A DNA stretch of 64,000 bases from Physcomitrium patens (taxonomy: Eukaryota; Streptophyta; Bryopsida; Funariales; Funariaceae). Positions 21,119-32,220 of this stretch are shown in pieces. How positions within the stretch are numbered: the stretch's first letter is position 1; every line of letters starts with the position of its first letter. The stretch is taken from contig NC_037272.1 in assembly GCF_000002425.4 (NCBI RefSeq), forward strand, positions 13,218,174-13,282,173, given 5' to 3'. The notes below the pieces were generated by a model. The model was not told where the DNA came from. It did not search any database and was given only the letters and a program-made list of their open reading frames with translations. The translations under genes and the position numbers were made by a program.

Positions 21119-23537
21119 TATTTGAATATTGTTGATGCCTTTATAACTTCCTTCAAATAAAACATTTGAAACATCATCACAAATTGTTTCTATCTCTAAT
21201 AAAATCATCAAACATTGAGAATCTCTTTGAAAGTTATAATATCAAACACATTATATCTCGCCAACTCTTTGAAGAAAGACATGTCATTCTTGAGGATCTT
21301 CATCACCATTATGTCATCTTGAAGATTGTCACAATTGTGACGTCTTGTCTGATAAGTCAACAAATAAAAGCTCTTAAGTTGAATCTAATAGTTATTGGTT
21401 TTCTATCTCATTAGCATCACAAATACATAAAAGCCATAAATAAAGATAGAAAGTAGAATCTTATCTTCCTTGGATCTTATTTCATTTATAGTAAAGATTT
21501 TCTATTCTTCATCTTCATTTTGATAGATGTTGTCAATGAATAGCTTCAATTCTCTTTGCTATATTTGTAAGATTTTTTATTAGTTCTCATGTACATTCAC
21601 TAATATCATATTTGTGCCAATAAATAAGATATTCCAACCTTTTTTGGCACCGCCTTAAATCTAAGACTTCTTTTATCTTGAATTCTTGATTATTATCTAC
21701 TTTTATAAGAGGAGGTGGCATTAATCTTCATTTTGAGATATTCACTATCTTATATGGCTTAAAAAAAATATGTAAAATATGAGGTGGATCTTCATAGACT
21801 ACAATAGATATAATTGATAAGTAATAGGATTGACTTGTTGACAAATAGGAAAAACTCTAAACCTATAATAGTCCAACTTATCACAAGAAAGAGTAGTCAA
21901 ATATTGTGACAAAGTAACCATACCTTTTCATTCACGTTGAATTGTGGTTGTTCCTTATAATAGGCATCTATATTAATCTTTTATCATTCTTGAGCTTCCT
22001 TTAATTATGCCTTCATTATTGCATGTAGCTCTGATAAACGATTTGCCAAATCTTTTGCTACACGATTATCAACTTTTGAAAAGTCAAAAGTATCAAATCA
22101 TGGATGATAACCTTAATTGGCAAAAAAAGATATTTTTTAAGTAAAAGAATGTTCCAAATTATTATATGTAAATTCTACCAATGGTAAAAGAGTTGTCTAA
22201 TCATGACAGTTGATGGTATATCTTAAGTACTACTCTAAAACTTGATTCACTCGTTTTGTTTGCTTATCAGTTTGAAGAAGAAAAATCAAAAAAATCTTTA
22301 AATCCATCTTTAAAATCTTGAAAAGGATTCTCCAAAATCTTAATATAAATTGAAACTTTCTATTTAATATAATATTTTTAAATAATTCGTAATAATAATA
22401 GATGTTAAAAAAAAGCTTAATTATTTTTTTACTTGTGATAGATTTTATGCATGGTATAAAATGTGCCATCTTAGTAAAATAATCTACTATCACAAATATA
22501 GAATCATAAAAACTCGAGATTAGAAGATCTATAATAAAATCCATAGAAATAGAACACTATCGTTGTTTTGGAATAGGTAATAGTTAAAGAAGTCCATAAA
22601 GTTGATGGCGAGGACTTTTGGATCTTAAACAAATATCACATGATTGTACAAAGTCTTTGATTGGCTTCCACATTTGAAGTGACTAAAAATCTCTCAATAT
22701 TAGCTCCAAAGTTTTATTATATTCAAAATATTTGGCTTTTGGAGAGTCATGATGAGTTTAAAGAATACATAATCGTGTCCCACCTTCTAAAATGTATAAT
22801 TATTCCTCAAAATAGAGTAGATTGTTTATAAACTTGAACTTAGAAGTGTCATAAAACTTAAAAGAATTATTCTTGATATCATAGACAAAAAGATCAAAAG
22901 ACATAATTGATTGAATTTGCTTGAAAAAAATTGAATCAATAGTCAATGTTGATTTTGTTACTCAAAAGTAAAAATACTCTAGGTTCAAGTAAATAGTTCT
23001 TTGCTGATGAAAAGATGCATTTATTTTTTTTGGTGTAAGATGAGAATGTCTAAAAAAGGTGTCTAATAAATCTTATTATTTTTCAGATCAACAAGATTCT
23101 TGAAATCAAATCTTGATAAAGACATGCTTCAATGAGCTTGAGAATGATTTAGAAAAACATGCTTACATGAAGTACTTGGGGTTCATGTGATTTGTATATA
23201 TAGTGATTGGACTTGAGGTGCCTTCTAAATAATGACACCATTCTTGAAATGAATTCACAATTGCAAGGAGCTCTTTGTCGTAGATCTCATAATTAATCTC
23301 GACTACTACAAATTTTGTGAAATAAAAAACTATTAGATTAACTATGTCATTTTTTCTCATTTGTGATAATACTACATCCAAGGTAAAGTCTAATGCATTT
23401 GTTTCCATAAAAAATACCTCAAAGAAATCAACACAATATAAGATTGGTATAAAAGTAAATTTCTTTTTTAAAGCAAAAAATAATGCTTTGATTTTTGTAC
23501 TCCACTCAAATTTATCTTTTTAAGTCAAACATACAAG
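21119..23537 (-). pseudogene. pol: Element H ORF3, chromodomain, integrase and RNase H remnants
   Basis: Reverse-strand remnants: ORF3 to about 21420, chromodomain about 21500-21740, integrase (22230-22544 still open, MDFIIDLLISSFYDSIFVIVD), RNase H (23163-23408, DFTLDVVLSQM ... KELLAIVNSFQEW). Interrupted at 23538 by element G; RT resumes at 36231. Confidence 0.82.
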
Positions 23538-23686
23538 TATCATGGATATATACCTACTATAATCATTATCTAGGTAAATAGAATTAGATAAAAGTAGATT
23601 AATTTCATAATATCTTTTAGAGAAGCTTCCTAAAAGCTTCTTAGATGTTATTTTGACTTTACATATGTTTGTAGTTGATTGATAGG
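23538..23686 (+). repeat. Element G 5' LTR, segment 1
   Basis: Starts TATCATGG (TG end mutated) and ends in ATAGG, the target duplication of element B; continues at 30087. Confidence 0.8.
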
Positions 23687-24247
23687 TGTCACGGCCATAA
23701 TCATGTAAGCTAATAATTACATATAGAAATACGTAGAAATAAGTAAAAGAAGGTAAAAGTAAGTTAATTCTATAATATTTAATATGGAAGCTTCTTAGAA
23801 ACTTCTTAGACGCTGCTTTGACTTCATAGGTGTCTTTAATTGACTTTTTGGATTAGAAACGTGGTCAACAAGTTGGCCATGTGCCACACATGTTGTTAGC
23901 TTGAAGATCAAGCTAATTATATGGCCCACACATAGAAAAACTTGCCTTGTAAGTCAAGGCATGTGCCCTACAAAGTCAACACATATTGGAGGTCCTATAG
24001 AACGTCGCCACGTAGCTCCTAGTTGGAGAGTATATATAGAGACAAGAGTAAAGGCTTCTTCACTCTTGTCAACTCTTTTCTTGCTTCTAGTCTAGTTTCA
24101 AGGGTCTCTAGTTTTCTTGTCTTTTGGCAATAGCCATTCCAATTCGTCTTTCAATATATATACTTGTTTATATATATTTTGTTACCTCTCTTTGAGTGAA
24201 GGCTCACTTGACTAAATTATTTTTTCATTGAGTTCTTGTCCTTGACA
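23687..24247 (+). repeat. Element B 5' LTR
   Basis: TGTCACGGCC ... CCTTGACA. U3 holds GAAGCTTC and GAAACTTC, heat-shock-element-like dimers, near 23792-23812. Confidence 0.95.
24031..24072 (+). promoter_or_regulatory. Element B core promoter: TATA box and predicted RNA 5' end
   Basis: TATATATA at 24031-24038; ACTCTTGTCAA at 24062-24072 begins 31 bp downstream and is complementary to 24250-24260. Arms 24041-24053 and 24058-24070 form a 13-bp inverted repeat with one mismatch, placed exactly as the hairpin in family 1 although the sequence is unrelated. Confidence 0.65.
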
Positions 24248-24249
24248 GA

Positions 24250-24260
24250 TTGACAAGAGT
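24250..24260 (+). other. Element B self-primer binding site
   Basis: TTGACAAGAGT, two bases after the LTR end, complementary over exactly 11 nt to the predicted RNA 5' end at 24062-24072. A TATCAGAGC matching the tRNA-iMet primer core is at 24271-24279, but it lies 23 bases from the LTR and lacks the leading TGG. Confidence 0.65.
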
Positions 24261-24459
24261 ACATCTACAATATCAGAGCTTTGTCTAATCTTGATTAAGA
24301 GTGGATTACCCCTTTTTCTTGATAAAATATAAGCGTATTAGAAGTTGCGGATTACCTTCTTCTAAATTGATATTGTCCTTAGTATTTTCTTTGTCCGCAA
24401 GTCTTCTCTTCTATTTATCTTGAGCGATATTAGACATCTTCTCTCTTCTAAGTGTTATC

Positions 24460-27400
24460 ATGGCAGAACTTCTTGAAATGAAGAGTGCAATGGCACAAAT
24501 GCAAGAGCAATTGAGGGAGTTAATGCTTGCAATGCATCAACTCAATTTACCACCACAAGGAGCAACAAGATTGGCAGGAAGTGAAGATATAGAAATGGTT
24601 GGAGCTGCTTCAACATCTGTACCAGACCATGTCCTTTTTCCTATGGTGGAACGCCCTTCAAATGTTAGAGAACCAAGAATTGCCCTACCCGAGAAGTTTG
24701 ATGGTACTAGATCTAAGTTTCGAGGATTTATCAATCAAGTGCAACTTGTGATTGAACTTCAACCCCAAAGCTATCCAACTTCAGGATCACAAGTTAGATT
24801 CATTGGTATGCTTCTTTCAAATTCGACACTATCGTGGTTTTCATCTTTTCTTGAACGACGAGATCTAATATTGGATAATCTAGAGGCTTTTTTGGTGGAG
24901 TTTTGATCTATCAATGGAGAACATGATGCAATTCGTGTTGCAACCAATAAGATCCATATTTTACGACAAGGTAATCGATCAGTAATGTTATATGCTTCAC
25001 AATTTCGACAACTTGCAACTGATATTAAGTGGGATGATGCTGCACTTATTAGCCAATTTTTCTACGGATTACAATATGAGGTAAAAAAATTAATGCTCAA
25101 CTTACCTGATCCTCAAACATTGAGTCAAGCAATTGACTTTGCTATGAAGTGCGACAATCGCCTTTTTGAATTTCGATCTGAGAACCGTACAAGTGGACTT
25201 CAACGTTACTATAATTCAATGGCAACACCAACACCTCTTCAACACATACATTCGAAGGTAGAGGATATGCAAATTGATGCAGTACATTTCAAACCTCTTA
25301 CTGAGCAAGAAAAGACTCGTCGTCGTCAAGAAGGATTATGTTTATATTGTGGAGAACCAAAGCACACTGCTCAACATTGTCCAAAGAAACGATGCAATGA
25401 CAAAATCAGGAGTATGGCTGTGAAAGAGGATAATATGTCTGGAAAACAAGTTTGTCCAGCTACAATAGGGACCGTGCGGCTGGAACCTTGTACAACTTCT
25501 AGTAAAGGTCCTATTCTCTCCTCAGAGCCCTCTCCTTGTTTTACATTAAATATTATTTTAGGACCTAAACATTACAAAGTCTCTGCCTTGTTAGATTCGG
25601 GAGCCTCAGCGTGTTTTTTAGATGAAGAATTTACTAAAAGACATAGCATATCTTTAGTAAAGAAAACCAAACCTGTTCATGTAGAAGTCATAGATGGTCG
25701 TCCATTGTCTTCTGAAGATATTACTCACGAAACCCTTCCTATAGAAGTAATAATCAATGGTCAGAATAGTTTTATAGTATTTAATATCATTAGATCTCTC
25801 TTTAATCCAGTCATTTTAGGTTTATCGTGGTTAGAAAAATACAACCCTCAAATAGACTGGATTTCCCAAACTCTTACTTTCTCTAAAAGTATAACTAATA
25901 GTGTAGTGAAGCAAGTAGAGAGTCATAACTCTAGTTCAATTAAACCCGTATTTATAGGTGCAAAGGCTTTCTTGCATGCACCTATGAAAGAATCACCATA
26001 CATTATTTATACTACACCCGTTTCTACTGGTGAAAAAACTTCAAGTGGCATTCCAAGACAATATCAAGAATTTCAAGATGTATTTGAAAAAAAGAATGCG
26101 AATATACTCCCGAAACATCGTCCCTATGATTGTTCAATTGACCTTCAAGAAGAAGTACAACCGCCATTCGGACCAATCTATAGTTTATCACAAAATGAGT
26201 TGGCTGAACTCAAGGAGTATATTGAAGAAAATCTAACTAAGAATTTCATACGCCATTCTAAATCTTCTGCAGGAGCTCCAATTCTATTTGTAAAGAAAAA
26301 AGATGGATCATTACAAATGTGTGTTGATTATCGAGGACTCAACAAGATTACCATCAAAAATAGGTATCCACTACCTTTAATATCTGGACTTCTTGATCAG
26401 TTGAATCAAGCTAAGATCTATATAAAAATAGATCTTCGGGGAGCATACAATCTAGTACGCATTAAAGAAGTAGATGAATGGAAGACTGCATTTTGAACTA
26501 AATATGGACATTTTGAATACAACGTCATGCCTTTTCGACTTACAAATGCACTAGCAACTTTTCAACATCTAATGAATGATGTTTTTCGAGAGTTTTTGGA
26601 CGATTTTGTTGTATGTTATCTAGACGACATCTTGATCTATTCTAAGAATCCAAAAGAACATGAACTTCATGTTCGTTATGTGTTAGAAAAATTAAGAGAT
26701 GCAGGACTCTATGCCAAGATAGAAAAGTGTGTATTTCACACTACTCAAGTCGATTTCTTAGGTTACACCATTTCAAATGATGGACTTATGATGGATCCTA
26801 AGAAAGTTCAAACTATTATAGACTGGAAGATCCCAAAAATGGTAAGAGATGTCCAATGTTTTTTGGAAATTGCAGACTACTATCGGATCTTCATCAAAGA
26901 CTTCTCTCGAGTTGTAGCTCTACTTACACGTTTGACTTGTAAAGACAAACTCCAATGGAATCAAGAAGCGGAAGTTGCTTTTGAATCTTTGAAGACATCA
27001 TTTGTTTCTGCACCAATCTTGTATCGTGTTGATTTTTCCAAAGCATTCTTTATGGAAACAGATGCATCAGAATTTTCTCTAGGTGCGGTTTTATCACAAA
27101 TGGGAACAGATGACAAACTTCATCCAGTAGCCTTTCATTTAAGAAAATTCTCAGTAGCAGAAATTAATTATGAGATCCATGATAAAGAACTTCTTGCAAT
27201 TGTGGATTCTTTTCAAGAATGGCGTCATTATCTAGAAGGTGCTTCTAGTCCAGTCACCGTATATACGGATCACAAGAACCTCGAATATTTTATATCAGCA
27301 CACATATTAAATCGTCGCCAAGCTCGTTGGAGCACGTCTTTATCAAGATTCGAGTTCATCATCACTTATCGGCTAAGAAAACAACAAGGTTTATCCGATG

Positions 27401-28962
27401 CCTTGTCTAGACATTTTTATCTTGCACAAAAAGAAGGAGATGCAGCTTTTGAGCAATAAAGAACGGTTCTCTTGAAGCTGGAACAACTTCATCTTCGAGC
27501 AATAAAATCAACATTGATTGTTGATTTAACTTTCCTTAAGCAAGTCCAGTTAAGTATGTCTTCAGACCCTCTTGTTCATGATATCAAGAACAATTCTTCT
27601 AAATCTCATGATCCATCTAAATTTGAATTCAAGAATAACCTACTCTATTTCGAAGGACGCCTATATGTTCCAGAAGGAGAAGCACGTTTATGTGTTCTTC
27701 AAGCTCGTCATAACTTTCCAGCAACAGGACATTTTGGATATAATAAGACTTTAGAGCTAATATCTAGGGATTTTTGGTGGCCTCAAATGTGGAAGGCAGT
27801 TAAAGATTTTGTACAATCATGTGATGTTTGCTCAAGATCGAAAACTCCTCGTCATCGACCTTTTGGACTTCTTCAGCCATTACCCATTCCAGAACAACCA
27901 TGGTCTTCTGTTTCTATGGACTTCATCACGGATCTTCTAATCTCAGGTTCTTATGACTCTATATTCGTGATAGTAGATCGTTTTACCAAGATGGCACATT
28001 TTGTACCATGTACAAAATCTATCATAGGTGAAGAAACAGCTAAGCTCTTTCTTGACAATATCTATCGCTATCATGGATTACCCAAGGATATTATATCAGA
28101 TAGGCAAACTCAATTTGTATCAAGATTTTGGCGGACTCTTTTGAAGATTCTTAAAGTGGATATAAAACTATCTTCGGCATTCCATCCTCAAACTGATGGA
28201 CAAACAGAGCGTGTTAATCAAGTTTTGGAGCAATATTTAAGATGTACCATTAATTACCAACAAGATGATTGGACAATTCTTTTGCCATTGGCAGAGTTTG
28301 CTTACAATAACACGGTACACTCTTCTACAAAACAAACACCTTTCTTTGCTAATTATGGTTATCATCCACGACTTGATACTTTTGACTTTTCAAAAGTTGA
28401 TAATCCTGTTGCGAAAGATTTGGCAATTCATTTATTAGAGCTACATGCAACGATGAAGGCGCAGTTAAAAGAGGCTCAAGAACAACAAAAGGCCAATGTG
28501 GATGTCTATCGAAAGGAACAACCATCATTCGTCTTGGGTGATAAGGTATGGCTACTTCGTCGTAATATCAAGACCACCCGTCCTTGTGACAAGTTGGACT
28601 ATCGAAGGCTGGGACCATTTTCTATTTCTGCACAAATCAATCCAGCTGCATATCGTTTACATCTACCGGAGTCAATGAAAATCCATCTAATATTCTACGT
28701 GTCTCTTCTTGAACCATACAAGTCAGTGGACATACCAAGAAGACGACAAGCTCCACCTCATCTTATAGAAGTGGACAATAATGAAGAGTTTGAAGTAGAA
28801 GAAGTCTTAGATTCAAGGCGACGTCGAAATAAATTGGAATATCTTATCCATTGGCATGGATATGATATTAGTGAACGCACATGGGAGCCAGTAAAGAATC
28901 TTATAAATGCAGCAAAGGCGGTAGAGGCTATTCATCGACGACATCCATCAAAATCAAAATAA
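24460..28962 (+). pseudogene. gag-pol: Element B gag-pol, single frame with three stops
   Basis: One continuous frame of 1501 codons. Gag starts MAELLEMKSAMAQMQEQ; zinc knuckle [14 protein letters not shown] near 25340-25380; protease with [15 protein letters not shown] near 25590; RT with [23 protein letters not shown] and CYLDDILIYS near 26620; RNase H with ETDASEFSLGAVLSQ, DKELLAIVD and YTDHKNLEYF; integrase with an HHCC finger (HNFPATGHF ... CDVCSRSK), MDFITDL, SDRQTQF and FHPQTDGQTERVNQ; C-terminal chromodomain FEVEEVLDSRRRRNKLEYL with HWHGYD and ERTWEP. Stops: TGA 24904-24906, TGA 26494-26496, TAA 27457-27459. Alignment with relatives suggests each arose from CGA or CAA by C-to-T change. 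Gag and pol are fused in frame, unlike family 1. Confidence 0.95.
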
Positions 28963-29056
28963 AAACCTTCTTTATAAAAGAAACAATATCTAGGCAAGGT
29001 AACATTCTACTTTCAATCCTTAGTTGTAGCTTCTTTATAGTTGTGATGCTCAAGAG

Positions 29057-29479
29057 ATAGAGAACCAACAACCAGCAGATTCGACTCAAGAGCCTTCATT
29101 TGCTGACCTACCGGACGAGACATTACGATTTTTACAACCTTCAAGACGACGCAATCAAGATGAAGATCTTCAAGAACGACATGTTCTTCCTCGAATAGAT
29201 GGTGAGATACAACGCGTTTGGTATCACAATTTGGGAAGGGACTCTCAATGTTTGGTGATTTTTCTAGAGGTAGGAACAACTCCTGATAGTGTTCCAAATA
29301 TTCTATTCAAAGGAAGTTACGAAGGCCTCAACAATGATCAAATAATTGGGTGGTCTTTCCGCCCTAGTATGGGACACTACCGATGGTTGAGAGGCCCTAT
29401 CAATCATCTTCGAAGAGAACAGAGATCAAAATATGTGGCGAATACAATTCGTCGCATCATAGATTTCCTCAACATATGA
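29057..29479 (+). CDS. Element B ORF3: uncharacterised protein between pol and 3' LTR
   Basis: 141 codons open without a stop, ending TGA 29477-29479. The first codon reads ATA where elements D, F and G have ATG, so initiation in this copy is doubtful; the next ATG is 29231. Features: acidic/Gln-rich N-terminus, an Arg-rich PSRRRNQDEDLQERH segment, a hydrophobic QCLVIFLEV strand, then GWSFRPSMGHYRWLRGPINH and a basic amphipathic helix ending RIIDFLNI. Shares the GHYRWL..P.NHL.R.Q core with family-1 ORF3. It is in a different frame from gag-pol and begins 94 bases after its stop. Function unknown. Confidence 0.75.
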   Translation: MENQQPADSTQEPSFADLPDETLRFLQPSRRRNQDEDLQERHVLPRIDGEIQRVWYHNLGRDSQCLVIFLEVGTTPDSVPNILFKGSYEGLNNDQIIGWSFRPSMGHYRWLRGPINHLRREQRSKYVANTIRRIIDFLNI

Positions 29480-29507
29480 TGACCGCTCCTCGTGGAACTC
29501 ATCCCTA

Positions 29508-29520
29508 GAAGGGGAAGTAA
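29508..29520 (+). other. Element B polypurine tract
   Basis: GAAGGGGAAGTAA immediately before the 3' LTR. Confidence 0.75.
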
Positions 29521-30081
29521 TGTTACGGCCATAATCATGTAAGCTAATAATTACATATAAAAATAGGTAGAAGTAAGTAAAAGTAGATAAAAGTAAGTTA
29601 ATTCTATAATATTTAATATGGAAGCTTCTTAGAAACTTCTTAGATGGTGCTTTGACTTCATAGGTGTCTTTAATTGACTTTTTGGATTAAAAACGTGGTC
29701 AACAAGTTGGCCATATGCCACACATGTTGTTAGCTTGAAGATCAAGCTAACTATGTGGCCTACACGTAGAAAAACTTGCCTTGTAAGTCAAGGCATGTGC
29801 CCTACAAAGTCAACACATATTGGAGGTCCTATAAAATGTCGCCACGTAGCCCTTAGTTAGAGAGTATATATAGAAACAAGAGTGAAGGCTTCTTCACTCT
29901 TGTCAACTCTTTTCTTGCTTCTAGTCTAGTTTCAAGGGTCTCTAGTTTTCTTGTCTTTTGGCAATAGCCATTCCAGTTCCTCTTTCAATATATATACTTG
30001 TTTATATATATTTTGTTACCACTCTTTGAGCGAAGGCTCACTTGTCTGAATTATTTTTTCATCGAGTTCTTGTCCTTGACA
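29521..30081 (+). repeat. Element B 3' LTR
   Basis: TGTTACGGCC ... CCTTGACA, followed by the ATAGG duplication 30082-30086. Confidence 0.95.
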
Positions 30082-30086
30082 ATAGG

Positions 30087-30478
30087 TTAGAAATTTAGTC
30101 AACAAGCTATCCATGTACCATATGTATTAGTAGCTTATAAAACAAGCTAATTATATGGTACCTATATAGAAAACTTGCCTTACAAATTAAGATACATGTT
30201 ATACAAAGTCAACACATTTTTAGAAGTCTTGTAGAATGTTGCCACATAGATCCTAAGTAGATAGTATATATAGAGGAAAGAATAAAGCTTTCTTCACTCT
30301 TGCCAATTCTTTTCTTACTTTTAGTCTAGATTAAAGAATCTTTAGTTTCTTTATCTTTTAACAATAGGCATTCCAGTTTCTTTTTAATATACATACTACT
30401 TTATTTCTATTTTGTCACTTTCCTTTTTACACAAATTTCTAAGGTTTATGCATCTTCTTTCAGTTCATGTCCTTGTCA
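30087..30478 (+). repeat. Element G 5' LTR, segment 2
   Basis: Resumes the G LTR after the B insertion and ends CCTTGTCA. Confidence 0.8.
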
Positions 30479-30661
30479 GATTAATAAGACTATACTTACA
30501 ATATTAGAGCTTTGTCTTTTCTTGATTAAGACATAAGCATATTAGAAGTTGTAGATTACCCTATTCTAAAGTAATATTATTCTTATTATCTTTTTTATTC
30601 TTAAGTTTTTTTTTTTTTATTTGTCTTGAGTGATATTAGACATTTTTTTTTAAGTGTCATC

Positions 30662-32220
30662 ATGGTAGAGCCTCTCAAAATGAAGAGAGCAATGGCTTAA
30701 ATGCAAGAGCAATTGAAAGAGTTCATACTTGCGATACTTCAACTCAGTTTATCGCCATCTAGAGTAAGAAAAATAGCAAGAATTAAAGGTATAAATATGA
30801 TTGGAGCCGCTTCAATATCTGCACCAAATCACATCCCTTCTCCTATGAAAGAACATTGTTTAGGTACTAAAGAACCAAAAATTGCTCTGCCTAAGAAGTT
30901 TGATAGTATAAAATCCAAATTTTGAAGATTTATCAATCAACTACAACTTGTGATTGAACTTTAATCCCAAAGCTATCCAAGTCCAAGATCACAAGTTAGA
31001 TTTATTGATAAACTTCTTTCAGATTCAACATTATTGAGATTTTTATCTTTTTTTGAATGATAAGATCTAATATTAGATAATTTGGAGGCTTTTTTAGTAG
31101 AATTTTGATCTATATATGAAAAACATGATACAATTCATGTTGCAACCAATAAGATCTGTATTTTGTAATAAAATAATTGATCCATAATATTATATGCTTC
31201 ATAATTTTGACAACTTATAATTGATATCAAGTGACATGATGTTGCATTTATTAGCCAATTTTTCTATGGATTATAATATGAGGTAAAGAAATTGATGATC
31301 AACTTATCTGATCCTCAAATATTGAGTCAAGCAATTAACTTTGCTGTAAAGTGTGACAATCTAATTTTCAAATTTTGATCTCAGAGCCAAACAAGTAGGC
31401 CTCAACATTACTATAATTCAATGGCAATATTAATGCCTCCTCAACACATATATTTGGAAGTAAAGGATATACAAATAGATGTAGTATGTTTCAAACCTCT
31501 TAGTAAGCAAGAAAAGACTCGTCATTGTCAAGAAGGATTATGCTTATATTGTAGAGAACCTAAGCACATTGCTCAAAATTATCCAAAGAATTGACACAAT
31601 TATAAAATGAGGAGTACAAATGTCAAAGAAGACAATATATTGGAAAACAAATTTGTCAAGCTATAATAGGGATTGTGCAACTAAAACCTTCTACAATACG
31701 TAATAAAGGTCCTATTCTCTCCTCAAAATCCTCTCTTTGTTTTATATTAAATATTATTTTAGGACCTAAATATTACAAAGCCTCTATCTTGTTAGATTCA
31801 AGAGCCTCAGCGTGTTTCTTAGATAAAGAATTTCCTAAAAGACTTTGCATGTCTTTTATAAGAAAAAATAAATATGTTCATGTAGAAGTCATAGATGGTC
31901 ATCTATTATCTTTTGGAGATGTTATTCATGAAATCATTCTTATAGAAGTAATAATCAATGGTAATAATAGCTTTAAGGTATTTAATATCATTAAATCTCT
32001 TTTTAATCCAATCATTTTAGGCTTATTGTGGATAAAAAAATACAACCCTTGAGTAGATTGGATTTCTTGTACTCTTGATTTTTTTAAAAACATGACTAAT
32101 AATGTAGTTAATCAAATAAAAAATCACAATTCTAATACAATCAAACCTATGTTTGTAAGTGCAAGAGCATTCTTGCATGTTGTAAAAGAAGGATCACCTT
32201 GTGTCATTTATACCACACCC
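30662..32220 (+). pseudogene. gag: Element G gag and protease remnants
   Basis: Gag from ATG 30662 with many stops; a broken zinc knuckle (CLYCREPKHIAQNY) near 31540-31580; protease frame open 31675-32052 with LLDSRASACFLDKEF, where the active-site DSG reads DSR. Ends where repeat X starts. Confidence 0.8.

Larger units (their letters stand above)
23687..30081 (+). mobile_element. Element B: best preserved family-2 Ty3/Gypsy chromovirus
   Basis: 6395 bp with identical-length LTRs (23687-24247 and 29521-30081, 561 bp each, about 28 differences or 5 percent by hand count) and the 5-bp duplication ATAGG at 23682-23686 and 30082-30086. It keeps one gag-pol frame with only three stops, a self-primer site, ORF3 and a polypurine tract 29508-29520. 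Inserted into the 5' LTR of G. Confidence 0.97.

Noticed and set aside
24271-24279. TATCAGAGC as the functional tRNA-iMet primer site
   Set aside because: It is 23 bases from the LTR end and lacks the TGG that pairs with the tRNA CCA end, whereas an 11-nt site adjacent to the LTR pairs with the element's own RNA.
29057-29479. ORF3 as an envelope gene (errantivirus-like)
   Set aside because: Position fits, but there is no signal peptide, no transmembrane segment and no cysteine pattern, and it is only about 140 codons.
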